This document shows positions 42,312 to 51,896 of a DNA stretch of 63,010 bases, in pieces. The stretch covers positions 1 through 63,010 of the forward strand of contig CAZWDL010000031.1 in assembly GCA_964632995.1 (NCBI GenBank), read 5' to 3'. The stretch's first letter is position 1. Each line of letters begins with the position of its first letter. Under the pieces are notes generated by a model. That model saw only the letters and a program-made list of their open reading frames with translations. It did no database searches and was not told the DNA's origin. The stretch comes from CAZWDL01 sp964632995. Lineage in GTDB: Bacteria > Bacteroidota > Bacteroidia > Chitinophagales > Saprospiraceae. The position numbers were made by a program, and so were the translations under genes.

Positions 42312-43265
42312 ATGGCAAAAATAAAAACCTACCAGGGCTATCAGGAAAATTTTTTTGACAACGAATATCAAATTGCACTTCCCAGGCTGAGCCCGAAACA
42401 TCATGAAAAAGTGGCTCCGGTAGCAGGTACAGCAGACAATGTACTGCGCTACCAGAACTGCAGTATCCTGCAAAATAAGGAGAGGCGATTCCCTTTTTAC
42501 ACTGCCGCCAATATCGACGGCCACCTCTTTAGAAAGCTGAGCCGTAAAGATCTCTTTTCCAGCGGTCGGGACCGCTGGCGCTGCGATCCACGTATTGACA
42601 GAGCGCATCAGTGGGGATATGAACTGTATCGTGCGCCTAAAAGTGATTTCGACCGGGAGCATATGACCAAACGGGAGGATGTTCAATGGGGAAGAACCAA
42701 GCTGCTCGCCAAAGACGGCGCTAAATCGACGTTCTTCTACACGAATTGCCTGCCACAGCATAAAGATCTCAACCGGGCCCTGTGGCGGGAACTGGAAGAC
42801 TACATCCTCCACGATGAAACGGTAGCTCATAGTCTGAAGATTAACTTGTTTACAGGCCCTGCCTTTCTGGAAACTGATCCGATCTTCGTTTCGCGCGTCA
42901 AAAAACAGGAAGTGCAGATTCCCTCATTTTTTTGGAAGGTGATTTATTATCCTTCGGGGAACGGAACACTTTGCCGGGTTGGATTTATGATCAGCCAGGA
43001 ACAGGTGCTGCTGAAAAACAAAATTGTGGAGCCCGCTCCTGTCGATCGCGGCGTAGAATCGGCCATACCACCGGAATTGCTGTTCCTGGATTTTGAAAAG
43101 GCCGATACTTACCAGGTGAATGTTCCCTTGATAGAAGAAATGACCGGCCTGCATTTTCATCCTGCCAGAGAACCCTTCCTCGATAAACGTCCTTCCAAAC
43201 TTATCATGGAAGAGGTCGCGATCCGGGGGCTCGGCGCTCCGAAAATTAAAGGATTGGTTCTCTAA
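42312..43265 (+). CDS. DNA/RNA non-specific endonuclease (beta-beta-alpha-metal type)
   Basis: 317 aa. The nuclease motif is DREH (114-117) in place of the usual DRGH, with His117 the general base. Asn145 in FFYTNCLPQ and Asn154 in LNRALWRELE are the Mg2+ ligand region. No signal peptide is visible, so it is cytoplasmic or exported by another route (for example as a toxin or effector); no immunity gene is obvious next to it. Family relatives include Serratia nuclease and EndoG. Confidence 0.88.
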   Translation: MAKIKTYQGYQENFFDNEYQIALPRLSPKHHEKVAPVAGTADNVLRYQNCSILQNKERRFPFYTAANIDGHLFRKLSRKDLFSSGRDRWRCDPRIDRAHQWGYELYRAPKSDFDREHMTKREDVQWGRTKLLAKDGAKSTFFYTNCLPQHKDLNRALWRELEDYILHDETVAHSLKINLFTGPAFLETDPIFVSRVKKQEVQIPSFFWKVIYYPSGNGTLCRVGFMISQEQVLLKNKIVEPAPVDRGVESAIPPELLFLDFEKADTYQVNVPLIEEMTGLHFHPAREPFLDKRPSKLIMEEVAIRGLGAPKIKGLVL

Positions 43266-43368
43266 AAGATTTTTCATTGAATTAAGGGAGCGTAGAGGGC
43301 TAAGACGTCAATAGGGCAGGAGCTTTTGCGGGTACTTACATGAGTAGGGATAAAAAATTTAGTGAACT

Positions 43369-44772
43369 ATGGATGATAATCTCTCCCGTCGATCTTTCCT
43401 GACCTCCGTCGGCATGCTGGCCGCCGGTTCTATGATGCCGCTTTCCGCCTTTAACTTCGGAAAAGACGGCGCCAAGCTCAAAGTAGCGCTGGTGGGAACC
43501 GGTGTGCGCGGTATTTCCTTCTGGGGGCGCCGCCTGGTGGAGCAGTACAGCGATATTCTGGAATTCGTCGGCCTTTCCGATATCAATCCCGGCCGTCTGC
43601 AATTCGGCAAGGAATTTATCGGCGCCGATTGTCCGACCTTCGTCAACTTTGACGAAATGCTGGACAAATCCAATCCCGATCTGCTGATCGTTACGACGGT
43701 CGATTCCACGCACCATCAGTTTATTATTAAGGGTTTGGATAAGGGCATTGACGTCCTGACGGAAAAGCCGATGACGACCGATGAAGACAAATGCCAGGCC
43801 ATCCTCGACGCCGAGCGGCGCTCGGGCCGCAACGTCATCGTCGGCTTCAATTACCGCTGGAGCCCCTACATGACCAAAATCAAGGAGTTGCTGGCGGAAG
43901 AAGCTGTGGGCAAGATTACTTCGGTGGACTTCCACTGGTATCTCAATACCTACCACGGCGCCTCTTACTTCCGGCGCTGGCACGGCCTGCGGCAGTATGG
44001 CGGCACCCTGTGGGTACACAAGGCCACCCACCACTTCGATCTGCTCAACTGGTGGCTCGATTCGGACCCGGCGGAAGTGTTCGCTTACGGCGACCTGGAG
44101 CACTACGGCAGCAACAACCCCTTCCGGGGGGATAAGTGCCGTACCTGTCCGCATAAAGACGATTGCAAGTTTTTCTGGGACATCACGAAGAACGAGCACT
44201 ACATGAACCTGTATGTCGCCAATGAGCATTACGACGGCTATATTCGCGACAATTGCCTGTGGCGGGACGAGATCAATATTTACGACAAGATGTCGGCCCA
44301 GATCAAATATGCCAATAACATACTTGTCAATTACTCGCTGACCACCTATTCGCCCTTCGAAGGCTGGCGCATCGCCTTCAACGGTATGAACGGCCGCATC
44401 GAAGCCTGGCTGGACATCCCCTGGATGCAGAGCGAGAATATGGACCAGGCCGCGCTGCACAGCGCCGAGATGGATCAGTCGGGTGAGGCCGGGCAGCAGT
44501 TCGAACCCATCATCGTACACCGCAACTGGCAGGATTATGAAATCGAAAAGGTAGCCTTCGGCCGCGGCGGCCACGGCGGTGGCGACCAGCGCCTGCAGGA
44601 TAAGATCTTCCGCAACCCGGAAGCGCCGGATCCCTATAAGCACGCCGCCGGTACCCGCGACGGCGCCATGTCTATCCTCATCGGTATCGCCGCTCGCAAA
44701 AGCATCGAATCGGGAGAACCGGTGCGCATCGCTGAGCTGACGGATCTGCAGCCGCGGGCGAAAAGACTGTGA
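43369..44772 (+). CDS. Gfo/Idh/MocA-family oxidoreductase with Tat signal
   Basis: 467 aa. The twin-arginine signal MDDNLSRRSFLTSVGML sends the folded protein to the periplasm with its cofactor. The Rossmann motif is VALVGTGVRG; the catalytic-site EKP motif is LTEKPMTTDE; NYRWSPYMTKI follows. A Cys-rich insert (DKCRTCPHKDDCKFFW, residues about 259-274) may bind a metal. Secreted Gfo/Idh proteins in Bacteroidota often act as NAD-dependent glycosidases or sugar oxidoreductases. The neighbouring SusC/SusD operon supports a glycan-related role. Confidence 0.92.
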   Translation: MDDNLSRRSFLTSVGMLAAGSMMPLSAFNFGKDGAKLKVALVGTGVRGISFWGRRLVEQYSDILEFVGLSDINPGRLQFGKEFIGADCPTFVNFDEMLDKSNPDLLIVTTVDSTHHQFIIKGLDKGIDVLTEKPMTTDEDKCQAILDAERRSGRNVIVGFNYRWSPYMTKIKELLAEEAVGKITSVDFHWYLNTYHGASYFRRWHGLRQYGGTLWVHKATHHFDLLNWWLDSDPAEVFAYGDLEHYGSNNPFRGDKCRTCPHKDDCKFFWDITKNEHYMNLYVANEHYDGYIRDNCLWRDEINIYDKMSAQIKYANNILVNYSLTTYSPFEGWRIAFNGMNGRIEAWLDIPWMQSENMDQAALHSAEMDQSGEAGQQFEPIIVHRNWQDYEIEKVAFGRGGHGGGDQRLQDKIFRNPEAPDPYKHAAGTRDGAMSILIGIAARKSIESGEPVRIAELTDLQPRAKRL

Positions 44773-45394
44773 GGAAGTCGGAAAGCGGAAATCGGAAGTC
44801 GGAAAGCGGAAGTCGGAAAGCGGAATCCTTTCAGCGCGGCACTTCCGACTTCCGGCTTCGCACTTCCGACTTCGCTTTTTGTCGTCCCGGCTACATTATT
44901 TCCTTCATTCATATTTGAATAGTGAAAGCTTTTTTATTTACTTCACATCAGAAAAGCTGGTTCTTCAATGGAAGATTTTCCGAGCAGTTTTGTAGAAAGT
45001 CTAAGCTTGTTGGTCTACTCAAAAAGACGATTAATTTTTTTTTATTACCTTAGCGCCGTCAGAGAAGTTTAGCTCTTTTAAGACATTCTGATCACCATCT
45101 ATATCATCTCAATTCGCCCCTGACCAATTTCCCACCACTCTATCATCAAACTGCGTAAACCGGAGGTTTACGAACTTTACAGTACACCGTAATGTGCTGT
45201 TTTGAATACATGTTAAGTCCGTTCATTTTAGCGGACATTTTGTTGAGAGCGATACGAAATAAGTATCATCACTTCATTGCATTTCCCTCGAACATAGTGC
45301 CACACCTGCGTGGAATGCCTCTGGTATGCCATCACTTATATGGAATTTCAGAATTGAAAGATATTTTATTTGTTTATCAAAATCTACAGCTATT
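44773..45394. promoter_or_regulatory. 622-bp intergenic region: heptamer hairpin and structured SusC leader
   Basis: Eight heptamers of type GGAAGTC/GGAAAGC run from 44773 to 44828. A complementary set (ACTTCCGACTTCC ...) lies at about 44840-44875 and is followed by CTTTTT, so the block can fold into a long hairpin and may terminate the oxidoreductase transcript. An AT-rich stretch at 45031-45053 with TACCTTAG resembles a -7 element, though no -33 is clear. The leader has a perfect 8-bp stem CGTAAACC/GGTTTACG (45154-45172, 3-nt loop), an imperfect stem around ACAGTACA/TGTGCTGT (45180-45203) and GTCCG/CGGAC. No protein gene is visible. Confidence 0.55.
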
Positions 45395-48300
45395 ATGAAG
45401 GCCAAACTTAGACTATTTTTGGTGCTTTCCATGGCGATTGCCTGCGTGCAGTTTTCGTACGCGCAGTTTACCGCCACGGGGAAAATCACTGATGAAACTG
45501 GAGAGCCGTTAATCGGGGCAACGGTCCTGGTTAAAGGCACCAGCAAAGGTACCGTTACGGACTTTGACGGGACCTATTCTATTGAAATATCCGGCACGGA
45601 AGCGACCCTGGTGTTCTCCTATACAGGCTACACCACGGTGGAATTTCCGGTATCGGCCGCCCAGCCGACTTTGAGCGTCGAGATGGAATCTTCGGCGGAG
45701 ACCTTGTCGGAGGTGATTGTCGTCGGTTACGGAGAAGTCCGAAAGGAGGCGCTGACCGGTGCTGTTTCTTCTCTCGAATCAGAGAAGATCGAACAGGTGC
45801 CGATGGCTTCGGTCGAGCAGAACCTGCAGGGCAATATTGCTGGTCTGCAATCTAATATGGGGAACGGTCAGCCCGGTTCCTCTGTGCAGATCCGTATTCG
45901 TGGACAAGGCTCCATCTCCGCCTCGAGCGAACCACTTTTCGTAGTAGACGGTGTTCCGATCTACAACCCCGGCGATGCCCTGGGTAACTTTTCGGAAACG
46001 GCGAACGTCATGGCGACGATGAACCCGAACGACATCGAGTCGGTGACCGTTCTAAAGGATGCTGCCGCGACCAGTATTTACGGTGCGCGCGCCGCTAACG
46101 GGGTTATCCTCATTACCACTAAATCGGGCAGGACCGGAAAACCGAGTGTCAAGCTCAGCACACAGGTTGGCTGGAACGACTGGGCTGTATCCGAGGATAA
46201 GCGCCTGCGCGGTCTGACTTCTCAGGAATACACGGAACTGTTTATGGACGGCGAGTTGAATCGCGGCACCTCAGTAGAGGACGCCATCGAGCGTTTCAAC
46301 GGTTTCTATCCGGATCCTTTCTCCGGTCAGCCTGCCGTTGATATCACGCCGGATGGCCAAGGCGGCTACAACATCGGAGAGATCCGCGTGGATAACCGCT
46401 GGCTGGACGAAATTTCCCGTACGGGGTTCAACCAGAGCTACAACCTTAGCGTGAGCGGCGGTAATGAAAGTGTGACTTATTTCGCCTCTGCGGGCTATTT
46501 CGACCAGGAGGCGCCGATTATCGGTGTTGACTTCGACCGTCTTTCTGCTCGTGTGAACGTAGCGGCGCAGGTAACCGACTGGTTGAAAATTTCCAATAAC
46601 CTGAACGTTACCCGCTCCTCTCAGAACGGACCGGATGACGCCACGGCTTGGAGTAACCCGATGTACAATGGTTTGCTGCTGCCTCCGGTAATTCCCGCCA
46701 AGGATCCGCAGGGACGGTTTTATGCCGATCACCAGAACTTCATGATCGGTGGAAACAATCCCATCGGTAGTCTGAGTGGTGACGACGAGATCAGCTGGCA
46801 GATGGATCGCATCGTCGATAACCTCAGTGCTGAAATTACTATCCTGGAAGGACTGAAGTTTAAGTCTAACTGGGCTGTCGATCTGCTCAATTACGGCGAA
46901 ATCTACTTCCGCAACGCTCGCTACGGCGATGGTCGTAACTCTAACGGCTTTGCTTCGGAGACGACTCGTAGAATCACCAACTGGGTAGGCACCCAGACGT
47001 TGAATTACGATTTCTCACTTAACGAAGCGCATAATTTCAACTTGCTGGCCGGTTATGAAGCCAACAAGACGGAGCGTCGGAACGTCATTGCCCAAGCCGA
47101 GCAGTTTCCGCCGAACAACAGCCTGAGAACGATGAATAACGCCGCTGCCGGCGACCCGGGCAGCTCTTGGTATACGGGCTTTTCTTTCGAGTCGCTGTTC
47201 GGACGGCTGAGCTATAACTACAAGTACAAGTACTACCTGCAAGGTTCTGTCCGCCGCGACGGTTCCTCCCGCTTCGGTAGTGAGAATCGCTACGGTACCT
47301 TCTGGTCTATCGGCGCCAGCTGGCGCATCGATCAGGAGCCCTTCCTGCAGGGCAGCGGCGTAGTCAACTCGCTGAAACTGCGCTCCAGCTACGGTACCAC
47401 GGGTAACGCCGAGATCGGCGACTTCGACTGGCAGCCGCTCATCGGCTTTGGCTTTGACTACATCGGCCAGCCGGGTGGTGCCCCCACCTCCGTTGGTAAT
47501 ACCTTCCTGACCTGGGAGGAAAATACTTCCTTCAATATCGGTCTGGACTTTGGACTGTGGAACCGCCTCAGTGGTACGATCGAATATTTCGATCGCGAAT
47601 CGGACAACCTCCTGCTGGACGTGCCCATTTCAAGAACCACCGGCTTTACCAGCATCACCGACAACTTCGGCGCCATGAGAAACAGTGGTGTCGAGCTGAC
47701 GCTAAATGCAATACTGGTCAATACCGGCGACTTCAACTGGAGCATCGGTGGTAACATCTCCTTCATTCAGAATGAAATCACCAGGCTGGAAAGTCCGATT
47801 GTGGCCGGTACCCACGATCGCTTCAGAAGAGAAGTCGGACGGGAGTTCAATGAGTACTGGATGTTTGACTGGGCAGGCGTCGATCCGGATAACGGTCGCC
47901 CGCTGTTTTACACAGACGAGACTCGTTCGCAGACCACCAGCAGCATCGGTGAAGCCGAGCGATTCTACATCGGCAAACGCGGAACGCCTGACTTCTTCGG
48001 TGGATTCAATACCAGCCTGGGTTGGGGAGGTCTGACCCTGGATGCTCAGTTTACTTTCACCTACGACAACTGGCTCTACGACGCTACCGCCTGGGTAATC
48101 CGCGGCGACGGTCGTTTTACACCGCGCAGTCAGTCTCAACTGGTGCTGGACCGCTGGCGCCAGCCGGGTGATCAAACGGATGTACCGCAGTTCATCTGGG
48201 GCGGCAACCCGGGTAGTAACACCCAGGGCTCTACGCGTTACCTGCTCGATGGCACCCACGTGCGGCTGAGAAACCTGACGCTGGCCTATCAACTTCCGGC

Positions 48301-48481
48301 CTCGTTGGTCTCTAGAGCTAAGCTTTCCAGCGCCCGGGTTTATGTTCGCGGGATCAACCTGCTGACCTGGACGCGTGATCCGGACCTGTATGCCGATCCG
48401 GAAGCTGCCATTAATGGTTTCCTTGAGTCGACAGTTCCGAATATCAAGACCATTTCCGTCGGTCTCGATGTTGGATTCTAA
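45395..48481 (+). CDS. SusC/RagA-family TonB-dependent outer-membrane transporter
   Basis: 1028 aa. Signal peptide MKAKLRLFLVLSMAIACV, cleaved near YAQ. Then the carboxypeptidase-regulatory-like domain (GKITDETGEPLIGATVLVKG), a likely TonB box region (SEVIVVGYGEVRKEALTGAV), the plug (QIRIRGQGSIS, LFVVDGVPIYN, VLKDAAATSIYGARAANGV) and the barrel ending in LDVGF. It imports an oligosaccharide or peptide captured by the SusD partner 84 bp downstream. An in-frame ATG 69 bp upstream would block the signal peptide, so 45395 is preferred. No glycoside hydrolase or ECF sigma/anti-sigma pair is adjacent, so the substrate is unknown. Confidence 0.97.
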   Translation: MKAKLRLFLVLSMAIACVQFSYAQFTATGKITDETGEPLIGATVLVKGTSKGTVTDFDGTYSIEISGTEATLVFSYTGYTTVEFPVSAAQPTLSVEMESSAETLSEVIVVGYGEVRKEALTGAVSSLESEKIEQVPMASVEQNLQGNIAGLQSNMGNGQPGSSVQIRIRGQGSISASSEPLFVVDGVPIYNPGDALGNFSETANVMATMNPNDIESVTVLKDAAATSIYGARAANGVILITTKSGRTGKPSVKLSTQVGWNDWAVSEDKRLRGLTSQEYTELFMDGELNRGTSVEDAIERFNGFYPDPFSGQPAVDITPDGQGGYNIGEIRVDNRWLDEISRTGFNQSYNLSVSGGNESVTYFASAGYFDQEAPIIGVDFDRLSARVNVAAQVTDWLKISNNLNVTRSSQNGPDDATAWSNPMYNGLLLPPVIPAKDPQGRFYADHQNFMIGGNNPIGSLSGDDEISWQMDRIVDNLSAEITILEGLKFKSNWAVDLLNYGEIYFRNARYGDGRNSNGFASETTRRITNWVGTQTLNYDFSLNEAHNFNLLAGYEANKTERRNVIAQAEQFPPNNSLRTMNNAAAGDPGSSWYTGFSFESLFGRLSYNYKYKYYLQGSVRRDGSSRFGSENRYGTFWSIGASWRIDQEPFLQGSGVVNSLKLRSSYGTTGNAEIGDFDWQPLIGFGFDYIGQPGGAPTSVGNTFLTWEENTSFNIGLDFGLWNRLSGTIEYFDRESDNLLLDVPISRTTGFTSITDNFGAMRNSGVELTLNAILVNTGDFNWSIGGNISFIQNEITRLESPIVAGTHDRFRREVGREFNEYWMFDWAGVDPDNGRPLFYTDETRSQTTSSIGEAERFYIGKRGTPDFFGGFNTSLGWGGLTLDAQFTFTYDNWLYDATAWVIRGDGRFTPRSQSQLVLDRWRQPGDQTDVPQFIWGGNPGSNTQGSTRYLLDGTHVRLRNLTLAYQLPASLVSRAKLSSARVYVRGINLLTWTRDPDLYADPEAAINGFLESTVPNIKTISVGLDVGF

Positions 48482-48565
48482 AAAACTGATTTTTACTCGC
48501 CGGACGCCGGTCTTTACCGGTATCCGGTAAGTACAAACCGGTTTTATCAAAAAAAAACTAAACAC

Positions 48566-49975
48566 ATGAAGTTGAATAAAAATATAATCGCATTATTGTT
48601 GCTCTTTGGCTTGTCTTCCTGTGGGGATGACTTCCTGGACATCGATCCTACCAACGCGCTGTCTCCCGACAACTTGCAAACGGTAGATGATCTGGAAACC
48701 CTCTTACTGGGTACGTACAGCCAGTTGCAGGATGACGACTGGTACGGTCGCTACTTTGTGTTAGTTCCGGATATCATGTCCGATGATGTCAAGCAGAACT
48801 CCCAGGCCAACCGTGGTAAAGACTGGGCCGAATACGTCGGTACGGTCAATGACATTCACAACATCCCGGTGGATATCTGGACGGAGCTATACGAAGGCAT
48901 CATCCGCATGAATACGATCATCAACGCTGACATCGAAGTTCCGCCGGCCGTACAGGACGATGCCGATCAGATCGTCGGGGAAGCTTATGCGCTGCGTGCG
49001 CTCACCCACTTCGACCTGGTGCGGATCTTCGCTCAGCACTACGGTTTTACAAACGATAACAGCCATCCCGGTATTCCCATCGTCACTGAATTTGATCAGG
49101 ATGCATTGCCGTCACGCAATACAGTGGCGCAGGTGTATGATCAGATCATTGCTGACCTCAATCAGGCCGTCAGCCTGCTGAACCAGGACGAGGGACGCGG
49201 CCGCTTCTCTCAACCCGCCGCTCAGGCACTGCTGGCGCGTGTGTTGCTCTATCAGGGCGACTGGGCCAAGGCCGAGGAAGAGGCTACCAAGGTGATCAAT
49301 TCCAGTATCACTTCCCTTACACCGACTGATGCCTACGTCGCGCAGTGGTATGATATCGGATTCAGCCCTGATGCCATCCTGGACGTCGTACAAACACAAC
49401 AGGATAACATCGGCTCCGATGCACTCGGCGGCATGTACAACGTGACCGGCTACGGCGATTACCTGCCCTCGCAGGATGTGGTTTCGTTAATCAACGAAAA
49501 CGACATTCGCTTGGAGCTTTTCGAAGAAGACCCGGCGTTGCCCGATCCCTTCGGTCCGCTCCGTATGGCCAAGTACCGGAGTGATCAGGGCTTCGACAAT
49601 ACGCCCGTACTTCGTCTGGCTGAGCAGTACATGATCCGCGCCGAAGCCCGCGCCATGCAGGACGATGAGGCCGGCGCCATCGAAGACCTGATGACTATCC
49701 GCCGCCGCGCCTGGCCCGATGCGCCCGACGTAACGGCTACTGGTCAGGAACTGCTGGATGAAATCGAAAAGGAGAAGCGCATCGAACTCATGTTCGAAGG
49801 CCATCGCCTCTGGGAACTGATGCGCAAGGAGCGTGGCGTTTTCCGCGAGGACTGTACAGCTCCCGCCGATGCGAATGCCTGTGAAATCCCGTACCCGGAT
49901 AACCGATTCATCCTGCCGATCCCGATCCAGGAGCTGAACGTTAATCCGAACATCGCGCAGAACCCGGGATACTAG
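48566..49975 (+). CDS. SusD/RagB-family nutrient-binding lipoprotein
   Basis: 469 aa. Lipobox LSSC at Cys19 (MKLNKNIIALLLLFGLSSC). SusD features: FLDIDPTNALSPDNL at the mature N-terminus, TPR-like helices (GEAYALRALTHFDLVRIFA) and the C-terminal RRAWPDAP ... KEKRIELMFEGHRLWELMR signature, ending in PIPIQELNVNP. It forms the lid of the SusC transporter. Operon end is marked by the terminator at 50071-50106. Confidence 0.97.
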   Translation: MKLNKNIIALLLLFGLSSCGDDFLDIDPTNALSPDNLQTVDDLETLLLGTYSQLQDDDWYGRYFVLVPDIMSDDVKQNSQANRGKDWAEYVGTVNDIHNIPVDIWTELYEGIIRMNTIINADIEVPPAVQDDADQIVGEAYALRALTHFDLVRIFAQHYGFTNDNSHPGIPIVTEFDQDALPSRNTVAQVYDQIIADLNQAVSLLNQDEGRGRFSQPAAQALLARVLLYQGDWAKAEEEATKVINSSITSLTPTDAYVAQWYDIGFSPDAILDVVQTQQDNIGSDALGGMYNVTGYGDYLPSQDVVSLINENDIRLELFEEDPALPDPFGPLRMAKYRSDQGFDNTPVLRLAEQYMIRAEARAMQDDEAGAIEDLMTIRRRAWPDAPDVTATGQELLDEIEKEKRIELMFEGHRLWELMRKERGVFREDCTAPADANACEIPYPDNRFILPIPIQELNVNPNIAQNPGY

Positions 49976-50070
49976 TAGCACAGACTTTAGTCTGTCCGCA
50001 TGATAATCCGGTTTAAGATCGTGATACTTGTTTAGTCTGTATAGCTGACTAAAAATGACTTAAAACCGCA

Positions 50071-50106
50071 AAGCCGCTTCGACGTGTTCGAAGCGGCTTC
50101 TTTTTT
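50071..50106 (+). terminator. Rho-independent terminator of the SusC/SusD operon
   Basis: Perfect 12-bp stem AAGCCGCTTCGA (50071-50082)/TCGAAGCGGCTT (50088-50099), 5-nt loop, followed by CTTTTTT. It is the clearest intrinsic terminator in the window. Confidence 0.92.
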
Positions 50107-50182
50107 ACGGGGCTGAGCTATTGACGGGGTGACTCCAAAGTCGTATATGTTTAGCGTCATTGACAGGTGAGATCGGGTGGAA

Positions 50183-50287
50183 AGTTTAGAAGTTTAGTCG
50201 CCGCCCCTGCTGGGGCGGCTGGTTTAGGAGTTTAGCAGGTCAGAAAACGAGATTTCCGGTTTCAGATCGGCTAAATTTCTAAACTTC
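50183..50287. repeat. Dispersed palindromic repeat, copy 1
   Basis: 50183-50238 reads AGTTTAGAAGTTTAG, then a CCGCCCC/GGGGCGG stem (50201-50207/50212-50218), then GGTTTAGGAGTTTAGCAG. The reverse complement is nearly identical to 54963-55017. A third, inverted arm (TAAATTTCTAAACTTC) lies at 50272-50287. The rest of this 490-bp intergenic region (49976-50465) holds the terminator and nothing else recognisable. Confidence 0.75.
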
Positions 50288-50465
50288 AGGTTTAGACTTT
50301 GATTTGTGCTAAATACGTATCCAAAGTTACCCCGTCAATTCCCCTGGATATCTCAAATCTCTTCATCCATTCCTGCTCTTTTGTTCCACCCGCGACAGGC
50401 GGATATCCGCTTAATCGATAACTTGGATAGCGAAACAGCTATTTTGTCATCAACCTGATCAGTAT

Positions 50466-51656
50466 ATGCTTCGCTATATCTCCTTCATCATTTTTCTCCT
50501 GACGCTGCCCATCCTCTGGAGCTGCCAAAATGAGGATGACATTCCCCAACCGGCGCCGCCCGGCATTGGTAATCCTGCTCCTCCCGTCGGCAGTAACTTC
50601 CGCATCATCGAAACCGAATTCCAGGGTACCCCTGTCGTGCTGGTCGGCGATGTCAATCAGGGCCTGGGGCAGGACCTGCCCGACGGATCGGATCTGCAGG
50701 GGCAATGGCGTTTTGCTGTGGCCTTTCAACGCGAACTCGACGGCGTGCTGCTTGATTTTCAATCAGCAGATGCGGAAATTCCGGTCATTCTGGAAGACCA
50801 GGAAGGCAACCGGTGGGACCTTTTCGGCGAAGCAGTGTCCGGGCCGCGTGAAGGGCAGCGCTTGGAGCCCGTCAATGCCGGAATGGGGTACTACTTCGTC
50901 TTCGGCGCCATGTACCCCGGCGTCGAGATCGTCGGCGGCGCCTCCATCAACCTCTCCCTGGACCTGGAACCGGCCCCCGGCTGGCTAATCCCCACCACTT
51001 TCGTCTTCGACGGCGCCGGGCGCGACGGCATCCCCTCGATCAACGATCCGCAATTCGACGAGTACTCGGCCCCAGGTCAGGACCCCACTACCGCTTTTAT
51101 GACCGACGAGGATCGGGTGGTCGGCCTGCGCATCAACGGCGAGGTGAAAGCTTATCCCCATCCCATACTCGACTACCACGAAGTCGTCAATGACGAGGTG
51201 GGCGGCGTACCCATAGCACTGACGTACTGCCCCTTGACGGGGACGGCTAAAGTGTGGAAGCGCAGGGAGACTGGCGGCGACCGCTTCGGCGTCTCCGGCC
51301 TGCTATACAATAGCAACCTGGTGCCCTTCGACCGCAACACCAATTCCGACTGGCATCAGCTGGAAGGACTCTGCATCCGCGGCGAGCGCATAGGCGAACG
51401 GCTGGAGGTAATCCCGCATGTGGAAATGACCTGGCGCGACTGGAAGGAGGTCTTTCCGGAAGCACAGGTACTCAATACGAATACGGGCACCGACCGTCCG
51501 TACGACGACTATCCCTACGGAGATTACCGCACCAATAATGACTTCCTGCTGGTGCCTATCACGTATGACGACGAGCGGCTGCCCAGGAAGGAACGGGTGT
51601 TTTCGATACAGGCGGAGGGGGAAGCAAGGGTGTACAGGCGGCAGTCGTTTTTTTAG
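50466..51656 (+). CDS. DUF3179 lipoprotein with apparently permuted module order
   Basis: 396-aa lipoprotein, lipobox ILWSC (Cys20). Residues about 175-390 are the DUF3179 core: DGIPSINDPQFDEY, NGEVKAYPHPILDYHEVVND, LTYCPLTGTAKVW, FGVSGLLYNSNLVPFDR and PRKERVFSIQAEGEA. Residues about 50-160 (PVVLVGD ... GNRWDLFGEAVSGPREGQR ... YYFVFGAMYPGVEI) resemble the module that in the members I recall lies at the C-terminus. The protein then stops just after the core. The Cys in YCPLTGT is conserved. It probably faces the periplasm; function is unknown. Confidence 0.87.
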   Translation: MLRYISFIIFLLTLPILWSCQNEDDIPQPAPPGIGNPAPPVGSNFRIIETEFQGTPVVLVGDVNQGLGQDLPDGSDLQGQWRFAVAFQRELDGVLLDFQSADAEIPVILEDQEGNRWDLFGEAVSGPREGQRLEPVNAGMGYYFVFGAMYPGVEIVGGASINLSLDLEPAPGWLIPTTFVFDGAGRDGIPSINDPQFDEYSAPGQDPTTAFMTDEDRVVGLRINGEVKAYPHPILDYHEVVNDEVGGVPIALTYCPLTGTAKVWKRRETGGDRFGVSGLLYNSNLVPFDRNTNSDWHQLEGLCIRGERIGERLEVIPHVEMTWRDWKEVFPEAQVLNTNTGTDRPYDDYPYGDYRTNNDFLLVPITYDDERLPRKERVFSIQAEGEARVYRRQSFF

Positions 51657-51702
51657 CGGATTGACAGGATGCTTTTTTGCCCCTGTCAGGCGGCGCCTTC
51701 CC

Positions 51703-51896
51703 GGCCTAATGATACCCCACATCTTTTTTCACCTGAAAACAAAATCGAAAATCATCAAATCCCGGCCCCCGCCCAGACGGGCCGTATGGCTGGCGGGGAT
51801 TTAGGGGGTGGAGAGCCTTAGTCCTGAAAACCAGTTGGGTTAAAATCATAAATTTTAAATTTCAAACCTCAAAAAGATGTGGAGTATCGTTAGGCC
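51703..51896. mobile_element. 194-bp inverted-repeat element (MITE-like)
   Basis: The left end (51703-51729, starting GGCCTAATGATACCCC) and the right end (51869-51896, ending GTATCGTTAGGCC) are reverse complements over about 27 bp with three or so mismatches. A weaker inner pair of C-rich/G-rich arms lies near 51760-51800. There is no ORF. The 436-bp intergenic region (51657-52092) otherwise holds ATTGACAGGATG, the complement of a word at 2573, and nothing else recognisable. Confidence 0.55.

Noticed and set aside
42312..43265. Polymorphic toxin with immunity gene
   Set aside because: The nuclease has no delivery domain or signal, and no small immunity-like gene sits next to it.
43336..44643. 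435-aa open frame on the minus strand
   Set aside because: Antisense to the Gfo/Idh oxidoreductase with a Tat signal and Rossmann motif; no recognisable domains of its own.
44773..45394. tRNA or known riboswitch in the susC leader
   Set aside because: Hairpins are present, but no tRNA cloverleaf and no conserved riboswitch core could be matched by eye.
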